A DNA stretch of 64,000 bases from Punica granatum (Eukaryota > Streptophyta > Magnoliopsida > Myrtales > Lythraceae), in the NCBI RefSeq assembly GCF_007655135.1, contig NC_045129.1, positions 28,059,391 to 28,123,390 of the forward strand. Reading direction: 5' to 3'. Under the pieces are notes generated by a model. It was not told the DNA's origin. It did not search any database and worked only from the letters and a program-made list of their open reading frames with translations. Shown in pieces: positions 24,150 through 34,718 of the stretch. A program made the translations under genes and the position numbers. How positions within the stretch are numbered: position 1 is the first letter of the stretch; each line of letters starts with the position of its first letter.

Positions 24150-24680
24150 ATGTCCAGGGACTGATTTGAACAATTTGAAAAGAACAGGGACTGATTTGAA
24201 AATTTAGATAAAGTTTCGGGGGACTGATTTGAAAATTCTGGAAAAATTGGGGACTGTGTAAGAATTACTGAAAATGTCCCAGGACTTCTTTGAAACGAAT
24301 TTGAAAATTCGGGCTGATCTGAAAAGTGGAAAAATGCCCCAAGGACCAAACTGAAACAACTTTAAAAGTTTCTGGAACTGGTTTAAAAATCCTGAAAATT
24401 CAGGGACCGATTGGAACGTGCTAAAAATGGCTGGGACTCGACTGAAACGAATTTTAAAATTCGGGGCAAATCTGAAAAGGGTGGAAAATAGCACCGGGAC
24501 TAAACTGAAACAACTTGAAAAGTTCTTTGAAGTGTTTGAAAAATTCTGGAAAATTCAAGGACTGATTGGAAAATAATAAAAATGGCTGGGACTTGACTAA
24601 AACGAATTTTACGATTCGGGGCAGATCTGAAAAAAAATAAAATGCATCCTCAAGACTGAAATGAAACAAAACGGAAAGTT
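24150..24680. repeat. Degenerate tandem-like repeat field in X2
   Basis: Variants of GGGACTGATTTGAAAATTC, GGGACTGTG.. and CTGAAACAACTTGAAAAGTT recur every 50-70 bp on the plus strand. The minus strand gives a run of related Phe/Ser/Asn-rich peptides, an effect of the repeat and not a gene. The matching field in X3 is about 55465-55985. Confidence 0.6.
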
Positions 24681-25636
24681 AGTGAAATCGAGTTCGAGAC
24701 AAATCCGACCACGCACGCAACCCAATAATGCTCATTTCACATCATATCCATTCAAGCAAACATTAATATTTAGAAACGGAGCTCTAAACATGCCACTAAG
24801 TCTGGGATTTACCTAGTTCGGGAAGTTGAGGGATGATTCTGTAAATTAAAAAAAATTTAAAAATGCGCCGGGCGAGTTGGGCTGCTGGAAGGAGGCCGGA
24901 TTGGGCCGAACGAGCTTTTGGGCCGGACTGGGCCGAATGGGCTGCTGGGCTGCTGGACTGGGCCGAGCTGGCCCAACGCTAGCGGGTTGAGTTTTCGGAC
25001 CGAACTGGGCTGTATTGGGCCGTTGGGGTCCGGAGGACTGTTGGGCCGAACTAGGCCACTGCTGGGCTGGACTGGGCCGGACTAGATCACTACTGGGCTA
25101 GGCAAGTAGGGTATGGCAGACCCGATAGGGGCAACGCGTCCAGGAGAGGAACCTGCTAGCTCGGACGGTTCGAGCGGCTTCTTCGAGATGGCGGAGTGGC
25201 TCTGGACTCTCCGTGGATTGCCGAAGGCGATCGTTCGTGGCTAGGGCTAGCCAGAAACCTGGTTTAAGTCGCGAAAAACCTGAAAACCCATGAGAACGAA
25301 AAACGAAACCGAGAGGGGAGTAGGGAGAATCCAGATCTGCGGGAGCGAAGTCCGAGGGAGAGTTGAGCTGAGGGGGAGCGAGTTTTCGAGCCAGAGAGTC
25401 CAGTGAGCTGAGGGAGCGTGAGGTGTGGGCGTTCGGGCTACGGGTTTCCATTTTTCAAAAAAACCGAGAGGGAGAAAGGGCGAGAGAAAGCGTTTTCGTT
25501 GAGGGAGCGTGAAGTCCGAGGCCCCAAGAGAGTGAGCTGAGGGAGTGTGGGCGTGGGAGTTGAGGGCGAATGCCGTGTCCGTCCAGAAAGAAATCGAACC
25601 TCGGTTTTGTGAGCTGTGGGTTTTTTTTCGAAAAGA

Positions 25637-25639
<3 letters not shown>

Positions 25640-25680
<41 letters not shown>

Positions 25681-25885
25681 GGCGTGCACGGGAGCTGTCG
25701 TCAGGAGCTGGTCCAGCAGAGGTCGCACGGGCTCGGTTCCGTCCTGGCAGGGAAGGAGAAGAAAAAAAGGAAAAAGAAAAAAGAAAAAAGAAAGAAAAAA
25801 GGAAGAAGAAGAACAGGAGAAAAGGAAGAAAGAAAGAAAAGGGGTCACGGTCTGACCGTTTCCCTTTTTTTTTTTTTTTCCGAAT
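25640..25885. repeat. GA microsatellite and purine-rich tract ending in poly-T
   Basis: (GA)n at about 25640-25678, then a G/A-only stretch around 25755-25845, then T-rich 25862-25879. X3 has the same order (about 56866-57170), so the tract is a fixed part of the element family. Confidence 0.75.
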
Positions 25886-26210
25886 ATGACGCATGTACAA
25901 ATTGAAAATTCCATCTTCTTGATCGGATGTCGGAAAAATAATTCGAGACCGCCATCGTGCTCAGAAAAATTCGTTGATCGATATTATGTGATAAAATTAT
26001 TTTCAATCTCGAATTTTTGTCCCGAATTTTGAAAGTTGACGTCGATGCATGCGAAATCCAAAGACGTCCCAAAGAGTATTATTATTTTTTTGAAAAATCA
26101 TAAAATTGGCGTTAAATTAGGAAAATGTTCTATTTCTACAAATTCGTGAATACACGAGTAATTAATTGGAAATACTTCCCTCACGGATGGCAAAAATGAC
26201 GATTTTGCCC

Positions 26211-26592
26211 CTGGAGCCGGTGGACCAAAATTGGGTGCTGATAAGCTCATCTCGAGCTCGAGATCCTACGCAAGGAGTCCTTCTCCATTGTCAGGTCAGT
26301 TCAGTTCGTGTGTGGCACCGTTGGAGCTCATTTCAGCTCATCTCGAGTTCAACATTGTCGATTTTAGTGAAATGATTGTAGAGATACGATACTACGGACC
26401 CCTGGAGCCGGTGAACCAAAATTGGGTGCTGATAAGCTCATCTCGAGCTCGAGATCCTGCGCAAGGAGTCCTTCTCCATTGTCAGGTCAGTTCAGTTCGT
26501 GTGTGGCACCGTTGGAGCTCATTTCAGCTCATCTCGAGTTCAACATTGTCGATTTTAGTGAAATGATTGTAGAGATACGATATTAGGGACGC
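26211..26592. repeat. Tandem duplication, 191 bp x 2, across the X2 right boundary
   Basis: CTGGAGCCGGTG begins at 26211 and again at 26402. The unit contains the last 33 bp of X2 plus about 158 bp of MULE DNA with TCAGTTCAGTTCGTGTGTGG. The copies are almost identical, so the duplication postdates the X2 insertion. Confidence 0.88.
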
Positions 26593-27850
26593 ATTTTGCC
26601 ATTCTCAGTCTCCTGTGAGCTGCTCCGAGTACAGTTTTGTCCCTTAATTGTTGCTGGACCTTGGTAAGTTTGTGTCGATCTCCATAGTGTAGCTCGTTGC
26701 TGAAGCTCGACTGTCTGCTGCGGATTCCTGATCCAACTGTGTTGCTTGTTCTGAATTCTCATTATGATCGACTCTATGTTGCTTGTACGCTTTTGTGTCT
26801 GTGTACTGGATTTTCATGGTTGATTATGTTCACGCGGAAATGCTCGCAAGGATTAGTTTTTGCTGAGTTTGTTTCGAATGAGACACAACATCAGCTGGTG
26901 CTAAATCTCCAGCCATTACTTGTTCTGAATCGGACCCAAAAGTGTAAGTTTGAAACATATAGTACGAGGCGTTTTATATAGATTTGAATGGTGACAGGTA
27001 TGTTGAATGTATTATTCAATTTAAACTAAGTTTGCTTTGGAAAAATAAGCAACCTATGAATGAGGGAACTATGTGAATCCTTTGGGGTGTTCTGCTTGTG
27101 GTGATACCAATAGGGTGATTCAACCAAAGAAAGAACCCAGCAAGTATATCGATCAACCATCGAGTACTATCAAACTTGAAATAAAGCTAAATAGTGTGTA
27201 CGTATATATCATGAACAAGTTGATGTAGCTACATGAGGAAGCAGGGTACTATAAATCTATGTTTCCATCAGAAACAAGAACAGCTAGGGACTTTCTTATT
27301 AACTATTTTAACATCTTACAGAATGTTCGTGCATAGTTATATCGGAAAAGATGATATGAATATGAGATGGGCTAGATTTGCATTGCTATGGCTCATAGGA
27401 TCATATACGCAATTTGTCTACTGTAATTTTTTGTAACGAACACAATTGTCAATTTCCTTTCAATTATTCAGACAATCGTCCTCATATCAAATTCGATTGC
27501 TGAAATTTCATTTCAGAAGGCCTCTCTTTGTGCCGCGTGGTTTAGCTTTTCTTAGTCCATTCATGAGTCGCAGATCAGTTGCTGGTCCGCTCACCTGCCT
27601 GTCTCAATCTACCAGTCCATTCTATTATATCAACTGCTTCTACATGAGATGCATTGTGATATATATATTTTTAGTGAAATGATTGTAGAGATGGGTTTTA
27701 TTATATCTTTGATTTTTATGTTTCTTTATGGAAGTTTTTGTTTCGCCAAGTTTGATGAGTTGGGATATATTTATTTTCGGTGAGACAACGGAACATCCAT
27801 AATCTAACCTGACAGCATATTTGATCAAGTCTCATTAAATATTTTCAAGG

Positions 27851-30793
27851 ATGAGAAGGGGAATAACCCCGAGAGGATCTAGGAGTCCCATGGCTTCCAG
27901 GTTAGTTATACGATTGTTTGCTGAGAGATCTTGCCCTTTTATGCCGCTTATCAATTATGAATGTGTGGTTTAGCATTTGCAATCAAATTATGCTTTGTGT
28001 TTGGCATGAGGTGATGGATTTTTTAATTGGTTTTATGAAGAAATGATGATGAGGTTAGTGAGGACGAAAATCTTGAAGGATATGATGTAGATGGGCAGGA
28101 GGATCATTTTGAGTATGAAGGTACTGAGTATGTTGATTCAGAGGTTTATTGGGATTCAGAATATATATTCAATGAGGATGATGAGGGGTTATTTGGATGA
28201 AGAAGATGAGCATATTGGTGATGGATCAGATCCCGAAAATGGAGAGCATATAGTTGTGAGATTATCACCAACAACAGCGGATATGGTCATTTCCAGTGAT
28301 GAAGATGAAGGCTATATTTCAGAGGAGTTAATAATGACAAGGGTGAAGAGGAGTTGAGAAAGTACCCTGAGTTTGATAAGAGGACCACGTTTGGGGAGGT
28401 GCAATTAGAGTTACACATGTTATTCCCAAACTTGACTATGTTTAAGAAAGTTGTGACAGATTATAATATAGCAATAGGAAGGGTGTTCAAGTTTGTGAAG
28501 AATGACAACGAAAGGGTTAGGGAAAAGTGCAGATCAGAAGGGTGCAAATGAGAAATCTTCTGTTCTTGGAGTAATGAGGTGAAAACCTTCAAAGTAAAGA
28601 AGTTCGTGGAGGCACATACTTGTGCTAAGGGATTCAAAAACAAGCAAGTTAATAAGAAGTGGTTGGCTACTCAGCTTGTTGATGAATTAAGATCATACCC
28701 AACGATGTTAGCACATGATGCTTTTGAGTGGCTTAAAAGGCATAGAGGTATTCATGTAGATGATCATCAGATATACAGAGCAATGAGGTTGGCCAGAAAA
28801 ATTGTAGAGGGATCTGAGAAGTTGCAATATCAAAAATTATGGGACTATTTTGAGGAACTTAGAAGGAGAAATCCTAACTCTACATTTGGTTTGAAAGTGC
28901 ATAGACCTACTGTAGAGCTGCCACCAACATTTGATAGGCTATACATTTGCTTTAATACAAATGTTTAGGGGTTTAAAGCAAGGTGCAAGCCCCTCATTGG
29001 GCTCGAAGGGTGTTTTCTAAAAGGATACTATGGAGAACAGTTACTATCTGCTGTTGCTCAAGATGACAATCAACATTTCTATGTGATTGCAGTATCTATT
29101 GTTGAGCAAGAAAGTAGGGATACATAGAGTTGGTTTTTGACAAATTTGCTTGGGGATATTGGACAGTACAATGACAATGGTTGGAATTTTATATCAGATC
29201 AACAGAAGGTATCATCAATTAACTATAATTTTTTAATATTGATTAAAACTAGAATATTATTTGACAATAAAGATTCTTGCAGGGTTTAAAATTGGCTTTG
29301 GAGGAATTATGTCATGGTGCTCCACATAGGAATTGTGTATTGCACATATGGAGGAACTTCTACAGCAAATTCAAGAACATGGACCTGACCAAGCAACTCT
29401 AGAAATGTGCAAGAAGTACTACAATGGTGGAGTTTGACCATAATATGATGATAATGAAGAGAATGAATGAGGATGCATGGGCATGGCTGAAGAGATTCAT
29501 GCCCGAAACTTGGAGCAAAGCTGGATTTAGTGATTATCCTAAGAATGATAATCTACTAAATAATACTTGTGAGCAGTTTAACTCGAAGATTGTGAAGTTC
29601 AGAGGTAAGCTAATCATTACGATGCTTGAAGAGATTAGATGTTATTTGATGGGGAAGATGAATAAACACAGATTGATGGCAAATAGTTTTGTGGGTCCAA
29701 TTTGTCCAGTAGCACAGAGTAGGCTAGACAGGTCTAGAAAAGATAGTTCATATTGGACCCCTGAATGGGTTGGCGATGCAGATGGTTACAAATTTCAAGT
29801 ATGGAAAAGACCCCAATGCAAGGTGGTAGATTTAGGTGTTGGAACTTGCAGTTGTAGAATGTGGTAGTTAATTGGGATACCATGTGCACATGCTATTGCT
29901 TGCATGGCTTACAATAATTTGGAACCCGAGAAGTATGTTCACTCATGGTATTCTATTGAGCAATGGAGAGCTTGAACCAATTACTGGTGAAAGTGATTGG
30001 CACCGCACTGAACTGCCACCAATTGAACCGTCTGCATTTAAAAGACCATCTGGAAGGCCTAAGCAAAAGAGAAGGCAATCTGCAGGTGAGGCAAGCAACT
30101 CTGGCAACTCCTCCAAGGCAACAAGAAAGTATGGTGAGACTCACTGCTCTAAGTGTGAAGAGGTTGGGCACAACATTAGGAAATGTACGAATCAAACCAC
30201 TAATGATGCTCCAAATGATAGAGAAACATAACAGCAACCAGAGGTCCAAATGCATCTAATTCACAGGTATAATAATTGTTTATTATGTTAACTATGATAA
30301 ATTCAATTGGCTTTTGTCTTATAAACGTTCTTTTGCTCTTTTGGTAGGTTGAAGCCCCCTTAGGCCCCTCAGGCCACATTTTAGGGTCTCAAGACTCAAT
30401 CATCCTCGGGCCTAGCGTACCTGTTTCATTGGGATCCATTCCATCAACTTCACATGCTTCTGCTCAGGTTGATTGAACTCACATTGAGTATTCAGTTTAT
30501 TTTTACTAAGGAAAGCTAATATATAAATCTTGTTTTTATAGGTTCAACGAAGGCCTTTTAGCTCAGGAATAGGGATACCAGCAAACCAAGGTCCTAATTG
30601 GAGGCCTCCAACACCATTTAATAAGTCTCCAAGTCCAAGTACATTTCCATTCAGGATCCCTGCAACAGTGGTGGGTAGAGGCAATTGGAGTACTCATGCT
30701 CATAGACTCCCTCCTATAAGGCCAAGAGTAATTGCAGCAGCTTCTCATTCAAGCTCATCACAAGGATCAAACACAATCAGTCGACGATCTTGA
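27851..30793 (+). pseudogene. MULE transposase (MuDR/mudrA-like), multiply disrupted
   Basis: Mutator transposases cut and paste DNA through a DDE catalytic core. The gene appears to start at ATG 27851 with a 50-bp exon, a GTTAGT donor and an in-phase acceptor at 28040. It continues through an acidic N-terminal region, the MuDR DNA-binding block (FKKVVTDYNIAIGRVFKFVK, KCRSEGCK), the transposase core (GCFLKGYYGEQLLSAV, FISDQQKGL) and a SWIM-type finger (CSC...CAHA near 29850-29900). The C-terminal part has a knuckle CSKCEEVGHNIRKC and a Pro/Ser-rich tail ending at 30793. Introns are visible at about 29209-29282, 30269-30348 and 30469-30540. Inactivation includes stops at 28549, 28966, 29126, 29401 and 29865, frameshifts near 28196, 28340 and 29960, and a replacement of the first catalytic Asp by Glu (LEGCFLK). 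Confidence 0.88.
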
Positions 30794-30832
30794 GGAATGG
30801 TTATGTATAGTTTTAATTGTAGTTTCACCTAA

Positions 30833-31895
30833 TGGTTATGTATTTTGTTGAAAAAATGCATTTTGTTATTTCTCAATACAGAACAATGGTTTTGGTTATG
30901 TATTCTGTTGAAAAAATACATTATGTTATTTTCCAATACAGAACAATGGTTTTGGTTGTGTATTTTGTTGAAAAAATGCATTATGTTATTTTCAAATACA
31001 GAACAATGGTTTTTGTTATGTATTCTATTGAAAAAAGCATTATGTTATTTTTCAATACAGAACAATGGTTTTGGTTGTGTATTCTGTTGAAAAAATGCAT
31101 TCTGTTATTTCCAAATACAGAACAATGGTTTTTGTTATGTATTCTGTTGAAAAAAGCATTATGTTATTTTTCAATACAAAACAATGGTTTTGGTTGTGTA
31201 TTCTGTTGAAAAAATGCATTTTGTTATTTCCAACACAGAACAATGGTTTTGGTTGTGTAATCTGTTGAAAAAATGCATTATGTTATTTCCCAATACAGAA
31301 AAATGGTTTTGGTTGTGTATTTTGTTGAAAAAATGCATTATGTTATTTCCCAATACAGAACTATGGTTTTGGTTGTGTAATCTGTTGAAAAAATGCATTA
31401 TGTTATTTCCCAATACAGAACAATGGTTTTGGTTGTGTATTCTATTGAAAAAATGCATTATGTTATTTCCAAATACAGAACAATGGTTTTGGTTATGTAT
31501 TCTATTGAAAAAATGCATTCTGTTATTTTCCAATACAGAACAATGGTTTTGGTTGTGTATTCTGTTGAAAAACTGCAATCTGTTATTTCCAAATACAGAA
31601 CAATGGTTTTGGTTATGTATTCTATTGAAAAAAAGCATTATGTTATTTTCCAATACAGAACAATTGTTTTGGTTGTGTATTCTGTTGAAAAAATGCATTA
31701 TGTTATTTCCAATACAGAACAATGGTTTTGGTTGTGTAATCTGTTGAAAAAATGCATTATGTTATTTCCCAATACAGAACAATGGTTTTGGTTGTGCATT
31801 ATGTTGAAAAAATATATTATGTTATTTCCAATACAGAACAATAGTTTTGGTTATGTATTCTGTTGAAAAAATGCATTTTGTTATTTGCCAATACG
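30833..31895. repeat. Minisatellite, 60 bp x about 18
   Basis: Units of 59-60 bp are built on GTTGAAAAAATGCATTATGT followed by TATTTCCCAATACAGAACAA and TGGTTTTGGTTATGTATTCT. Counting the GTTGAAAAA core gives 18 occurrences from 30848 to 31863. Because 60 is a multiple of three, several frames stay open on both strands; these are not genes. The array lies between the 3' ends of the transposase and the GRF frame. Confidence 0.95.
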
Positions 31896-32022
31896 CACAA
31901 TAAGCAACAATAACAGAAGGCCACGTAAAGCCAAACATTGAATTATATTAGCAATAACAGTCATCTCAATACAAATTAGAATCTCACAAGCCTATAGTAT
32001 CCCATTCACACGAGGAAACACA

Positions 32023-32415
32023 TTACCATATCCTAAGACAAATATAAAATAAGACTAAAACAAGCACGAAAATCAATATACTGCATACAATCTTCAGCAT
32101 TTTGTTCTCTTGTTTATACATTTGAATTTTCTTCTTCATCTTTTTCATGAACTTGTTATCTTCTCCATTTAAACCCTTAATCTCGGGGGATGTAAAAGAA
32201 GCTCCAATCTAGGGTCTTGTAGTCTGCTGCACTTCAATTAGCTCCTCATTATCAACCCATTCAAAGTATCCACTTGAAAGATCACTTCTCTTCCATAAAG
32301 GACAACCAAGGAAACACCTACCATAACTTTGTTTCCTGGTAGATGTTTGTAACAGAAGCTTCCTTCCACACCCATAGAGATTGACTGATTCCTCAACTCG
32401 TGACGAGGAAAACAT
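32023..32415 (-). pseudogene. GRF-type zinc finger protein with C-terminal membrane anchor, in the MULE
   Basis: From the ATG at 32415 the minus-strand frame starts MFSSSRVEESVNLYGCGRK and shows the GRF finger pattern: GCG, then TSTRKQSYGRCFLGCP, then GYFEWVDNEE. GRF fingers bind nucleic acid. After one in-frame TAG (32211-32209) the same frame continues with a Lys-rich helix (FMKKMKKKIQMYKQENKMLK, likely coiled coil) and a hydrophobic segment (IVCSILIFVLVLFYICL) before TAA at 32023-32025. This finger/coiled-coil/TM layout is common in plant GRF proteins. Two likely zinc ligands are replaced (Tyr before GCG, Ser before GYFEW), so the product is probably non-functional even apart from the stop. 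An upstream frame is open to 32556, and 5' exons toward the right terminal repeat are possible. Confidence 0.7.
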
Positions 32416-33108
32416 ATTGCTTTGTCCCACTCCATTAACTTCCCTCATCTCCCATATCTGTTGTGTTGAGATCTGAAGCTTAGTTGAAGCTTTTGGATGT
32501 GTCTGTCTATTTGTTCTTGCTGCAGATGGTTGAAACTGCAAAAGAACATGTATCAACCAATTCAGAGAGTGTTATTCAGAGAGGATCTTAAATTAGGGTC
32601 ATAACCATTGCCGTGCTACTTCAACAAACCAGATATGCATAATTTCAGTTCAAATAAGAGTAAACGTTCAACAATATAGACCCATTCATCAGACAATCAA
32701 TAGAGAACCAAACATGCAATTAACTTTGCAAGATGTATCTCCATTCATCATAAAATATACTAATCTGGAACTCTAATTACTGACCCAATTTTATCATTCC
32801 AATGGAATGTTCGTAGCAAACGAACCTAGTTCAAGGTTTAAACCAACTTATCACTACACTGGAACAAAATAACTAAAAGCAAGTTATACCTCACAGTAAA
32901 ACTTCATTAAATGCCACTGTACAAGGTGAAGTAGCAACACAGGGAGCTTAAGTCTGTAAGAACATAACTTCCAAGACAGCAGTGACCGAAACATGGGACC
33001 AAGTATTCGCCCAAAAAAGAATACGGGTCCAAGTGTCCACATGCTGCCTATGATGCAATGTCATTTCTAAACTTAAAAAATGTAGATAGTAGGAAATGAG
33101 CATACCTA

Positions 33109-33180
33109 AGCCACAAGCAAGCAGAAGGCCACTGATGCCAATTGTAAATGTCAATGCATAGAATTGACCAATTTCCATCC
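33109..33180 (-). other. Possible exon in the right part of the MULE
   Basis: A short minus-strand segment begins after ACTTAG and ends at a GTATGC donor. Between them is an open frame starting MEIGQFYALTFTIGISGLLL, strongly hydrophobic. It could be a 5' exon of the GRF gene or a captured fragment of a host membrane-protein gene. I do not recognise the family. Confidence 0.3.
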
Positions 33181-33947
33181 TAAGTGAGAATTCAAACTAC
33201 CTTCAACATGTGCAAATACAAAAATTATACTTCATATAACTCCTAAGAAATAGGAAAGTGAGCAGGAAATCTCAATCTAATTCCGAGCAAATAAACAACC
33301 TAAAGCACCAGACAAATGCAAAGAAGCATTTCACATAAGCAAATTGAGAAATGTATTGTCTACAAAATTCTTCAGTAACTCTCCTGAAGCAACAACATCA
33401 AAAACTAATGCACCAAAATATGAAATCTGAATTGAAAGGAAGCTGTTTTCATTAATTGGACAAAACCCTGATGCGATAAACCCAAAAATAAACCTAAATT
33501 GCAGAAAAAACAGCATTCGGGTAACACAGCAGACTAACCTGATCCTCATTCGGGCGACGCATTGGACGACTTCGGCTCCCCCCCCCCCCCTAGCGGTTTG
33601 TCCCAAGTGATTCTCGCCGGAAAACGACCAACAATAACTTTCGCGACTTCGGAAGATCACAATCGACAGTCTAAATCGCAGAAATATTGAGGCGTTTGGT
33701 CGAATTGGAAGATTGGCGTAGAAGCGGGTGGTTCAATTAGGGTTTATCGGAAGGCACAGAAGCTCCAATCGAGGGCAATTACCGACGACACTATCAATTG
33801 CAGAAGGAAGCTTGATCGAATTTCGGCCTTTGTCCACAATTTGAAGATTAGGGTTTGATCGAATTTTAGGGGAAGAAGGCAGAGAAGCTCCAATCGGGGG
33901 CAATTGGGGCGGAAAGGAAATCGCTGGGGGAGGGGGGTTGGGGGTTG

Positions 33948-34130
33948 ACAGCAAGGGACGGCAAATTCGGCCGTGAGAAGTAATCCGTCAGGGACCTCTC
34001 CTGTTTTTGGACGGAAGGACCAATTCGTCCAAACGTTTGCAACGTCCGGACCAATTTGTCCACATAATTAATTTCCGGGATGAACTTGTTCTGAGGTGCA
34101 TATTTCAGGGGCCAAATCGTCAATTTTGTC
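33948..34130 (-). repeat. MULE right terminal inverted repeat
   Basis: Reverse complement of the left repeat (21713-21896). It reads outward to CGTCAATTTTGTC and directly abuts the 10-bp target duplication. Confidence 0.92.
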
Positions 34131-34517
34131 TATAAAAAAGGAACCTACTTTTCAAATTTGATTTTTACTGGGTAAGTGGGGCTCCCCACGGACACCCGAC
34201 ATTCTCCTCAAAGAATCTAGTTAGCCAGCGGTAAGCCACTGACAGTTGTCTTTACCGATTATGGTGGGATGATATTTTTCAAACTTCAAATAATATTTGG
34301 TTTTTTTTTTTAATATTTGATAGTTTTCATATCCTTTGATGATTAAAGGGTATGAGCGGCTATATAAATATAAACAAGAACCGATAAAAATTGACGAAAA
34401 ATTAACGTGATCATTTATTAGTGAAAGTTTAGCATCACGTGCCTTAATTGCAATAAGTTAACTGCCGGCTTATATTTTTCAAATTATTGCAAATTATATA
34501 AGGATATTCATACTTAC

Positions 34518-34718
34518 CAATGAAATCTGGCAGTATCCGGCCGTCACATACTCTTCCAGTAGCATTGGGGAAATAAGTGTATCCGTAAGGGTAGCTGCCT
34601 ATTGAATAATTCGACTCGTTCAAGTACAGATTGTTGGCTGCATCAAATAGAGAGTCTCCAAGAATGAACAATATGTTATGATCCTCTGGAGGACTCGCCC
34701 CATGTGCAGTGGCTTCGT
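34518..34718 (-). pseudogene. GDSL gene, exon with the catalytic Ser (GDSLFDA)
   Basis: Exon bounded by TTCTTCCTAG and GTAAGTA, 201 bp, open throughout. It encodes EATAHGASPPEDHNILFILG and then DSLFDAANNLYL and TGRVCDGRILPDFI. The GDS serine is the nucleophile of the family. It enters in phase 1 and leaves in phase 1, joining in frame both to the candidate exon at 35818-36006 and to the exon at 19277. Confidence 0.88.

Larger units (their letters stand above)
22069..26248 (+). mobile_element. X2: 4.2-kb TG...TA LTR-like element without genes
   Basis: The element is 22074-26243, flanked by AGCTC on both sides (22069-22073, 26244-26248). It starts TGTACGCACCCGAATTTCAT and ends TTGGGTGCTGATA, the terminal CA having become TA. 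It is collinear with X3 over most of its length and more distantly with X1. The interior has a hairpin insert (23107-23216), a repeat field (24150-24680), a GGGCCG/CTGGGCTG-rich region (24880-25100), a GA microsatellite and a purine-rich tract (25740-25850). No conserved protein was seen; long frames at 25247-25914 are low-complexity. A solo LTR of a large gypsy-type element is the leading explanation. Confidence 0.8.
21703..34140 (+). mobile_element. 12.4-kb Mutator-like element (MULE) with two converging genes
   Basis: The element 21713-34130 is flanked by TATAAAAAAG at 21703-21712 and 34131-34140, a perfect 10-bp duplication. Long terminal inverted repeats start GACAAAATTGACGATTTGG at both ends and stay alignable for about 184 bp. 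A second matching block follows (AAATTCGATCAAACCCTAA near 21949-21967 and its complement near 33850-33870). Inside lie a transposase relic on the plus strand, a GRF zinc-finger frame on the minus strand, an 18-unit minisatellite between them and the nested element X2. It sits in the large intron of the GDSL gene. The coding parts are broken, so it is not autonomous now. Confidence 0.93.

Noticed and set aside
24143..24669. Minus-strand frames with repeated FSNQ/FPEF peptides
   Set aside because: They are a translation of the degenerate repeat field. Frames shift between units and differ in X3.
25247..25914. 217- and 158-codon minus-strand frames and overlapping plus-strand frames
   Set aside because: They are Phe/Ser/Leu or Lys/Glu/Arg low-complexity peptides from the GA and purine tracts of X2, with no domain and different frames in X3.
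30832..31866. Long reading frames on both strands (125-187 codons)
   Set aside because: They are produced by the 60-bp minisatellite, whose period is a multiple of three. The peptides are simple repeats with no independent support.
30833..31895. CRISPR-like array
   Set aside because: There are no unique spacers between constant repeats; the whole 60-bp unit repeats. The context is a plant transposon.
32948..33178. 76-residue membrane protein gene
   Set aside because: Only the first 24 or so codons lie between plausible splice signals. The rest runs past a GTATGC donor and has no similarity I recognise; it is listed only as a possible exon.
33331..34123. Minus-strand frames near the right MULE end
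   Set aside because: They overlap the terminal inverted repeat and low-complexity C/G runs. No domain.
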